From positions 1-22,749 of the forward strand of contig NZ_JOII01000052.1 in assembly GCF_000719955.1 (NCBI RefSeq): DNA of 22,749 bases. Direction: 5' to 3'. A program made the position numbers and the translations under genes. Numbering within the stretch: position 1 is the stretch's first letter; each line of letters starts with the position of its first letter. The stretch comes from Streptomyces albidoflavus. GTDB taxonomy: Bacteria > Actinomycetota > Actinomycetes > Streptomycetales > Streptomycetaceae. Under the pieces are notes generated by a model. That model made no database searches, was not told the origin of the DNA, and saw only the letters and a list, made by a program, of their open reading frames with translations. Of the stretch, positions 14,697-22,749 are shown in pieces.

Positions 14697-15938
14697 TCAG
14701 TTCAGCGCGGCTGCCAGTTCGGCGGTGAGCGCGGGGCGCAGCTCCGGCTGCGTCATGTGTTCCACCCGCACCTCGGTGCAGCCCACCCAGCGTGCCGCCT
14801 CGGCGAGGGCCGCCGCCGTGGCCGCGACGGACTGGGCGGGGCCGGGGCTTCCCGGCAGGTCGCCGCCGAGGGCGACGTGCCGGGCCACCAGGGTGTCGCC
14901 GGAACGCGCGGGGTCCACGCGGCCCACCAGTTTGCCCCCCGCGAGGACGGGCATCGCGAAGTAGCCGTACAGCCGCTTGGCCTTCGGGGTGTACGCCTCC
15001 AGCCGGTGCGTGAAGCGGAAGATCCGCTCCGTGCGGGCGCGTTCCCAGATCAGTGAGTCGAACGGGGAGAGCAGCGTGGTCCGGTGCCGGCCGCGTGGAG
15101 GTGTGCTCAGGGCCTCCGGGTCGGCCCAGGCGGGCTTGGCCCACCCCTCGACCTCGACCGGGACCAGGCCGGTGTCGGTGATCACCGAGTCGAAGTTCTC
15201 GCCCTTGATCCGATGGTAGTCGGCGAGGTCGGAGCGGGTGCCGACGCCCAGCGCCCGGCCCGCCTGGCCGACCAGTTCGCGCAGGCACGCCTGGTCGTCC
15301 AGGGCGTCGTGGAGGAGAGGTGCCGGGATGGCGCGCTCGGCGAGGTCGTAGACGCGCTTCCAGCCGCGTCGGCTGGTGCACACGACCTCGCCGTACATGA
15401 GCGCCCGCTCGACGGCGATCTTCGTCTCCGACCAGTCCCACCACTCGCCGCCGTTCTTGGCGCCGCCCAGCTCGGACGCGGTGAGCGGGCCTTCTGCCGT
15501 CAGCTGGGCGATCACCTTGTCGTAGGCGGCCTGCGGCAGGTCGTGGTGCCAGTGCGGGCGGTCGCGGTAGGCGCGGCGGCGGAAGGCGAAGTGGGGCCAC
15601 TCCTCGACGGGCAGGATGCAGGCCGCGTGCGACCAGTACTCGAAGGCGTGCGGCGAGCCGTCCGCGTCGGAGCTCCAGTAGGCGGCTTCCACGGCCGGGC
15701 GGCCGACGGCGCCCAGGCGGGCGTAGGGCACCAGCTCGTGGGAGCGGGCCAGCACGGAGATGGTGTCCAGCTGCACGGCGCCGGTGGCCCGGAGGACGCC
15801 GCGGACCCCGGCGCGGCGGTCCGGCGCACCCAGGAAGCCCTGCGCGCGCAGCGCGATGCGGCGCGCTTCGTCAGCGGAGAGGCTGGCGACGGGGCGGTGG
15901 ACGGCCAGGGTGTCGGCGGCGCTCGGCAGACTCGTCAT
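14697..15938 (-). CDS. YcaQ-like winged-helix DNA glycosylase
   Basis: A 413-residue protein of the HTH_42 family (YcaQ/AlkZ), DNA glycosylases that excise bulky alkylated bases and unhook interstrand crosslinks. The N-terminal winged-helix region begins SADEARRIALRAQGF. The catalytic Gln-hydrophobic-acid motif is QLD at residues 56-58 (AVQLDTISVLARSHELV). This is the QxD form I associate with housekeeping YcaQ-like enzymes rather than the QxQ form of antibiotic self-resistance AlkZ enzymes. EYWSHAACILP and LLSPFDSLIWERARTERIF are further family landmarks. ATG at 15938 is the only start that gives a normal-length protein, although the frame is open to 16652. It is transcribed in the same direction as the GNAT gene, after a 182-base gap. 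Confidence 0.85.
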   Translation of the reverse strand: MTSLPSAADTLAVHRPVASLSADEARRIALRAQGFLGAPDRRAGVRGVLRATGAVQLDTISVLARSHELVPYARLGAVGRPAVEAAYWSSDADGSPHAFEYWSHAACILPVEEWPHFAFRRRAYRDRPHWHHDLPQAAYDKVIAQLTAEGPLTASELGGAKNGGEWWDWSETKIAVERALMYGEVVCTSRRGWKRVYDLAERAIPAPLLHDALDDQACLRELVGQAGRALGVGTRSDLADYHRIKGENFDSVITDTGLVPVEVEGWAKPAWADPEALSTPPRGRHRTTLLSPFDSLIWERARTERIFRFTHRLEAYTPKAKRLYGYFAMPVLAGGKLVGRVDPARSGDTLVARHVALGGDLPGSPGPAQSVAATAAALAEAARWVGCTEVRVEHMTQPELRPALTAELAAALN

Positions 15939-16019
15939 GAGCGCACTGTAGGACGTGGCACCGACACTGTGAATTGATCCTGATTCGGGGGATTGGCGAG
16001 CCCGCAGCCGGGCATGGTC

Positions 16020-16034
16020 GTTACAGAGAGTGAC
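16020..16034. promoter_or_regulatory. GTTAC-N5-GTGAC direct repeat, candidate MtrA site
   Basis: GTTAC (16020-16024) and GTGAC (16030-16034) form a direct repeat with a five-base spacer, similar to the MtrA-binding direct repeats I recall from actinobacteria. It lies 82 bases upstream of the YcaQ-like start. The match is short and could be chance. Confidence 0.25.
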
Positions 16035-16120
16035 GAGTCGTGTGAAGGGGGGTGCGGGTTGTGAGGTGGATCGTGGTCCTGATGACCGTGGTGTGGGCGG
16101 TGCGAGACGCCGTCCCGCGT

Positions 16121-16732
16121 CTACGCGGTGCCCGGCGCGGGCGTCGGGCGGGCGGCGGGTGTGCGCGCGGGTACGTAGGCGTCCGTGGAGGGGAGGCCCA
16201 CGTCGGTGGGGAGCAGGGCCGCGACCCAGCAGTCCCGGCGGACGCCGTTGTTGAGGATGCCCGCGCGTTCGGTCCCTTCGGGGACGAACCCGGCGCGCAG
16301 GGCCGTCGCGCGGGAGGCCGCGTTGCCCACTTCGGCCCGCCAGAAGATCCGGTCCAGCGGGATCCGGGTGAACCCCCAGCGGGTGACGGCCTCGACCGCC
16401 TCCGTCATCAGGCCCCGGCCGCGGTACTCTGCGGCCGTCCAGAAGCCGAGCTCCGCGGTGCGCGTCGCGCGTACCGACAGGCTGATCGCCGCCACCAGGG
16501 CGCCGTTCCCGGCGGGGTCCACGGCGCCGAAGGTGAACTCGGTTCCCTGCCGCCACCCCTCGGGGCAGACCTTGTTCACGAAATACTCCGCGTCCGCGCG
16601 GCGGTACGGGGACGGGACGGTGGTCCACCGCTGGATCGCGCCGTCCTGGCACGCCCGGTACATGGCGTCGACGTCCGCCGTGGTCAGCGCCCGCAGGGTG
16701 AGGCGCGCGGTCGTGAGAGTGATCGGCTCCAT
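16121..16732 (-). CDS. GNAT-family N-acetyltransferase, RimJ/RimL type
   Basis: A 203-residue acetyltransferase of the RimJ/RimL branch, predicted to transfer acetyl from acetyl-CoA to a protein N terminus or small amine. The N terminus is ITLTTARLTLRALTTADVD. The acetyl-CoA loop is in ELGFWTAAEYRGRGLMTEAV, with the R-G-x-G/A-type element YRGRGLM. It is followed by WGFTRIPLDRIFWRAEVGN and SRATALRAGFVPEGTERAG. The tail after about residue 175 is Pro/Ala-rich and probably disordered. ATG at 16732 gives the conserved start; no strong ribosome binding site is seen. It is divergent from secA with a 187-base gap. The substrate is not predictable. Confidence 0.87.
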   Translation of the reverse strand: MEPITLTTARLTLRALTTADVDAMYRACQDGAIQRWTTVPSPYRRADAEYFVNKVCPEGWRQGTEFTFGAVDPAGNGALVAAISLSVRATRTAELGFWTAAEYRGRGLMTEAVEAVTRWGFTRIPLDRIFWRAEVGNAASRATALRAGFVPEGTERAGILNNGVRRDCWVAALLPTDVGLPSTDAYVPARTPAARPTPAPGTA

Positions 16733-16919
16733 CGCGTGATTGTGCAGGTGCCGAGCGTTCCGGCGCCAGAAGAGCGGGAGCCGCCCCGGCACGTTCGCGG
16801 TGGCCCGTCCGTTGTCGTGATGGCAGACCTCCCGGCGCGGTGGGGTCCTCGCATACGATGGCCGTTGCCCAAGAGAATTCCGACCGTGCCAGGCCCGACC
16901 GGCAAGGAGACCAACCCCC

Positions 16920-19736
<2,817 letters not shown>

Positions 19737-19743
19737 GCGCCGA

Positions 19744-19791
19744 GGCTTGTGGGGTGGTCGGTCCGGTGTGGGCCGGCCGCCCCCACGAGCC
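19744..19791 (+). terminator. secA terminator hairpin
   Basis: GGCTTGTGGGG (19744-19754) pairs with CCCCACGAGCC (19781-19791) over 11 bp, with one G-U pair. Inside it GGTCGG and CCGGCC can pair further, giving one long stem. It starts 8 bases after the secA stop. Confidence 0.65.
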
Positions 19792-20623
19792 GGACGACGG
19801 GCGGCGTGCGCGGCCTGGCGGCGGGTGTGTCCAGGGCGAGCGGTGACCTTGCCCGGGGCGGGATCAAGCGGCTTCGGGCGCTCGCGAGACCGTGCCGGAT
19901 GGCCGGGAGTGCGCGTGGGTCGCCCGGGAGCGGGCAAGCCAAGGCCCAGCGTTACGCAGGGTTGCCCGCGCGAGTCCGTACCGGATGGCTGGGAGCGCCC
20001 GGGGACGGTCGCGAACCCGCATGGGGTGACCCGACAGCGCGCACTGCTGGCCCGCGAGGCCGCATTGCACACCCGCCAACGTGGCAGCGTTCGCTGTTTG
20101 CCTTGCCCCGTCCGCTGTCCGCAGCCGCACCGTTGTGCGCGTCGCGCATTCTGGGGTCTGGGTGCCCGTGTGCAGTCGGTCGAGCAGGGCCACCTTCTCG
20201 ACCGTTCGGGCGCACCCGCACTACCGCGAGCCCGCCTGGGATGGCCGGTAGCTGTACTGCTCGGCCGTAGGCCCGAATCCACACGCTCGTAAGCGCTGCG
20301 CCCTGCCCCATGCGCCCTGCGCCGAGCGCGGCCGTACCGTTGAGCGCGCCCCATAATCCCTCCCCCCCCGCAGAGGCTTGGCCAGGCCGCTGTCCTGCAC
20401 GTCTCGCACGTGGGCTCACTGCATTGCGCGTGAGCCGCATCGCACGTTCGTAGGCATGGCGCCGTCCGCTCTGCGGCGAGCGCAGGCGTGTCACTGTGGG
20501 CGCCCCGGGTTTGCGGGCGGTCGCTCGCGCAGCCGTCCGGCCTGGGCCACGTCTCGCCCACTTCTCAGAGCCCCGTCGCCCGACGGTTCCGGCTGGTGAT
20601 GTGTGGAGTGTGTCCAGCCGGGG
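19792..20623. repeat. Gene-free region with diverged repeat units
   Basis: No convincing gene lies between the secA terminator and the LysR gene. The open frames here have no family signature, no consistent start sites and atypical codon use. The stretch is instead internally repetitive. Block 1 (GCGAG then CCGTRCC then GGATGGCYGGGAGYGC) occurs at 19884-19912 and 19970-19998 (25 of 29 identical), with a weaker copy at 20226-20254. Block 2 begins CACTGC and continues through CCGCATYGCAC to TGGC; it occurs at about 20042-20097 and 20417-20470, with a diverged copy at 20255-20305. Block 3 (GCAGCCGCACCGTTGTGCGCG-like) lies at about 20120-20141, 20328-20348 and more weakly 20480-20500. Block order is kept, suggesting a decayed larger unit. 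A GGCTCAC/GTGAGCC hairpin is at 20413-20436. Confidence 0.55.
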
Positions 20624-21652
20624 TCAGGGGTGTCCCGCGTAGAGGTCGGTCAGGAGGGCGGCGGCTGCGTGGGTGGCGGGGTGGGGGTCGTGGCGGCGCC
20701 AGATGAGGTGGACGGGGACCGGGGCGGCGTCACGGACGGGGCGGTAGGTGATGCCGTCGCGGCGGTACTGGGTGGCGGTGGCGTGGGGCGTGACGCCGAC
20801 GTAGCGGCCGGTGGCGATGGCGGCGAGCCAGTCGTCGATGTCGTGGGTGTGTTCCAGGGCGGGGCGTTCGGCGTCGGGCCAGAGGCGGGCGGTGGTCGTT
20901 CCGGTGCGGCGGTCGACGACGAGGGTGCGGTGGCGGATCTCGTCCAGGGGGATCGAGCGGCGGCGTGCCCAGGGGTCGTCGGAGGCCAGGGCCACGTAGC
21001 GGCGTTCGTGGCCGACGACGGTGTGGGCGTAGCGGTGCGCGTCGATGGCGGTACGGACCACGGCGAGGTCGCAGAGGCCCTCGGCGAGGCCGCCGGTGGG
21101 GCTGTTGTGGCGGATGAGGTGGAGGGCGACGTCGGGGTACCGCTCCTGCCAGCGGCGTTGGAACTCGCGGGTGTGGGCGCCCATCGCGGACCAGGCGTGG
21201 CCGATGCGCAGGCGGGTGTGGCCGGTGGTGGCCTCGTGGACCAGGTTGTCGGCCTCGGCCAGCAGGTGGCGGGCGCGGGGGAGGACCTGGACGCCCGCGG
21301 TGGTCGGGGAGACGTTGCGGCTCGTGCGGTGCAGGAGGCGGACGCCGAGGGTCTGCTCCAGGGAGAGCAGGGTGCGGGAGGCGGCTGCCTGGGAGATGCC
21401 GAGTTCGATGGCGGCGTCCGTGAAGCTGCCGGTGTCGACGATCGCCACGAGGCAACGGAGGTGGCGTAGCTCCAGGTTGCTCGCGGTGACGGCCGGGGTG
21501 GCTCCGGTGGCTCCCGTGGCTCCCTTGCGGCCTGGGGTCGTCTCGGCAGGGGTGTCGCCGCGCGGGCGCCGGGTGGTGCGGGCGGCGTCGGCTGCGGTCA
21601 GGGGTGGGCTGAGAGGCGCATCGAGGGGTGCGGAGCGGTCGGGGCCATCCAT
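20624..21652 (-). CDS. LysR-family transcriptional regulator
   Basis: A 342-residue LysR-type regulator. The helix-turn-helix is at about 60-120: LELRHLRCLVAIVDTGSFTD, then AIELGISQAAASRTLLSLEQ, then LGVRLLHRTSRNVSPT. The effector-binding domain follows, with LRIGHAWSAMG and DLAVVRTAID. A 58-residue low-complexity tail precedes the helix-turn-helix, including three Gly-Ala-Thr repeats. LysR proteins normally begin almost at the helix-turn-helix, so this tail is odd. There is no alternative ATG or GTG close to the domain, so ATG at 21652 is kept. It is divergent from the RhtA-like exporter gene with a dyad in the gap, the classical layout of a LysR regulator controlling its neighbour. The inducer is unknown, perhaps an amino acid. 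Confidence 0.87.
   Translation of the reverse strand: MDGPDRSAPLDAPLSPPLTAADAARTTRRPRGDTPAETTPGRKGATGATGATPAVTASNLELRHLRCLVAIVDTGSFTDAAIELGISQAAASRTLLSLEQTLGVRLLHRTSRNVSPTTAGVQVLPRARHLLAEADNLVHEATTGHTRLRIGHAWSAMGAHTREFQRRWQERYPDVALHLIRHNSPTGGLAEGLCDLAVVRTAIDAHRYAHTVVGHERRYVALASDDPWARRRSIPLDEIRHRTLVVDRRTGTTTARLWPDAERPALEHTHDIDDWLAAIATGRYVGVTPHATATQYRRDGITYRPVRDAAPVPVHLIWRRHDPHPATHAAAALLTDLYAGHP
21498..21524. repeat. Three 9-bp tandem repeats inside the LysR gene
   Basis: GTGGCTCCG, GTGGCTCCC and GTGGCTCCC follow each other without gaps and encode Gly-Ala-Thr three times on the minus strand, in the N-terminal tail before the helix-turn-helix. The unit is in frame, so changes in copy number would keep the gene intact. 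Confidence 0.8.
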
Positions 21653-21663
21653 GAGTGCAGCGT

Positions 21664-21681
21664 ATAGATGGCATCGCCTAT
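21664..21681. promoter_or_regulatory. Candidate LysR operator in the divergent gap
   Basis: ATAG (21664-21667) and CTAT (21678-21681) form a dyad with a ten-base spacer. Inside and overlapping it, GCAT (21671-21674) and ATGC (21680-21683) form a second dyad. It is AT-richer than its surroundings and lies 11 bases upstream of the LysR start codon, between the two divergent genes. LysR regulators bind interrupted dyads of about this size in such gaps. The exact T-N11-A pattern is not present. Confidence 0.45.
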
Positions 21682-21720
21682 GCATTTTGGGTATGGACGG
21701 CTCGGGCGGACGCTCGGCGC

Positions 21721-22740
21721 ATGGCACCGGATCGGCACCCGCACTCCCATCCCCACCTCCGTTCCCACTCCCGTACCCATCCCCATCTGCGACCTTCTCC
21801 GTCTCCCTCTGGCGCCTCCCCTCCGCCTTCGGGGGCGTCCTCCGTATCGGCGTCCGTGGCGCAGGCTTCCCCCGCGTCGTCCGAGCCTGGGCGGCTGGGG
21901 GCCGGGGTGGCGTTGATGTTGGGGAGTGGGCTGTCGAATCAGAGTGGTGCTGCCGTGGGGGCGCTGGCCTTTCCGGTGATCGGGCCGGTCGGGGTCGTCG
22001 CGGTGCGGCAGTGGGTGGCGGCCTGTGTGCTGGTGGTCGGGGTGCGGCCCCGGCTGCGGGGGTTCAGCGCGTATCAGTGGCGGCCGGTGCTGGGGCTGGC
22101 GGTGGTCTTCGCGACCATGAATGTCTCGCTGTACGCGGCGATCGACCGGGTCGGGCTCGGGCTCGCGGTCACCCTGGAGTTCCTCGGGCCGCTCGGGGTG
22201 GCGCTGGCGGGTGTGCGGCGCCGGGTCGATCTGTGCTGTGCGTCGGCGGTGCTGGCGGCGGTCGCGGTGCTCACGCGGCCGCAGCCCAGTAGCGACTACC
22301 TCGGGGTGGGGCTCGCGCTGTCGGCGGCGGCGTGCTGGGCCTGTTACATCCTGCTCAACCGTGAGGTCGGGCGGCGCGTACCCGGTGCGCAGGGGTCGGC
22401 CGCGGCGGCCGCGGTCTCGGGGCTGCTCTATCTGCCGGTGGGGGCGGTCGTCCTGTGGCACCACCCGCCCACGGCCGGGGCTCTGGGGGCCGCGCTGGTC
22501 GCCGGGGTGCTGTCGTCGGCGGTGCCGTTCGTGGCCGACCTGCTCGCGCTGCGCCGCGTGCCCTCACACCACTTCGGGGTGTGGATGAGCGTGAACCCGG
22601 TGTTCGCGGCGTTGATCGGGTGAGTGGTGCTGGGGGAGCGGATGACGGGGGCCGCGTGGGCGGCCGTCGGGGTGATCGTGGGGGCCAACGCCGTGGTGGC
22701 GGCGGGGAATGGGGGCGGGAAGCGAGGCGAGGGCGGGTGA
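21721..22740 (+). pseudogene. RhtA-like EamA-family exporter with in-frame TGA
   Basis: This resembles the RhtA threonine/homoserine exporter branch of the EamA (drug/metabolite transporter) family. Landmarks include SGAAVGALAFPVIGPVGVVA, MNVSLYAAIDRVGLGLAVTL, LEFLGPLGVAL, CWACYILLNREVG and FGVWMSVNPVFAALIG. The frame stops at TGA 22621-22623, directly after FAALIG, where relatives have Trp (TGG). The same frame continues to TGA at 22738 and encodes VVLGERMTGAAWAAVGVIVG, the expected last helix. Nine helices would remain if the stop is real. The start is uncertain: ATG 21721 gives a His-rich tail (7 His in residues 6-22), GTG 21655 is further upstream, and GTG 21856 lies just before the conserved part. 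No clear ribosome binding site decides between them. The TGA could also be a sequencing error. Confidence 0.75.
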
Positions 22741-22749
22741 GAGTGGGGG

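Noticed and set aside
14697..16652. Fusion of the YcaQ-like protein with a 238-residue upstream extension
   Set aside because: The extension is an out-of-frame shadow of the acetyltransferase gene plus the intergenic gap; the conserved protein starts at 15938.
19952..20494. Minus-strand open frames with recurring peptides such as RALPAIRHGLA and RALPAIRYGLA
   Set aside because: The recurrence comes from the DNA repeats; copies fall in different frames with stops and without family similarity, so a coding origin is not supported.

Overview
The window looks like a chromosomal core segment of a Streptomyces or a very close actinomycete. The DNA is GC-rich with strong third-position G/C bias, GTG starts are common, and the proteins (MtrA, MtrB, LpqB, SecA, long HPF) have the sequence character I know from Streptomyces. 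From memory the order mtnA-mtrA-mtrB-lpqB-comF-hpf-LuxR regulator-secA matches the conserved secA/mtrAB region of S. coelicolor. No prophage, insertion sequence, CRISPR array or biosynthetic cluster is visible.

Layout. Positions 1-84 hold the 3' end of a 5S rRNA gene and the strong rRNA operon terminator. Positions 124-5597 hold a minus-strand, tightly coupled five-gene operon: membrane protein, DUF4129, DUF4350, MoxR ATPase, DUF58. It transcribes toward the rRNA operon. From 5735 the plus strand carries mtnA (methionine salvage), then mtrA-mtrB-lpqB (cell-envelope and development two-component system with its lipoprotein partner), a ComF-family phosphoribosyltransferase, the ribosome hibernation factor hpf, and an orphan NarL/LuxR response regulator. 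Two minus-strand genes follow (a YcaQ-like DNA glycosylase and a GNAT acetyltransferase), then secA on plus. After secA there is an 887-bp gene-free stretch, then a LysR regulator divergent from a RhtA-like EamA exporter.

The most noteworthy observations are as follows. (1) The EamA exporter has an in-frame TGA exactly where a tryptophan codon is expected; the frame stays open for 38 more codons and encodes the missing last helix. (2) The gene-free region after secA contains several diverged copies of an unrecognised repeat unit. (3) The 315-nt leader of hpf is rich in dyads, including two perfect hairpins whose CTCCG arms could pair with the ribosome binding site. (4) Two DnaA-box-like sequences lie between lpqB and comF. 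(5) Perfect or near-perfect dyads lie upstream of the orphan response regulator and in the LysR/EamA divergent gap. I did not find a wholly new multi-gene system; the accessory interest is at the right-hand end (about 19.74-22.74 kb).
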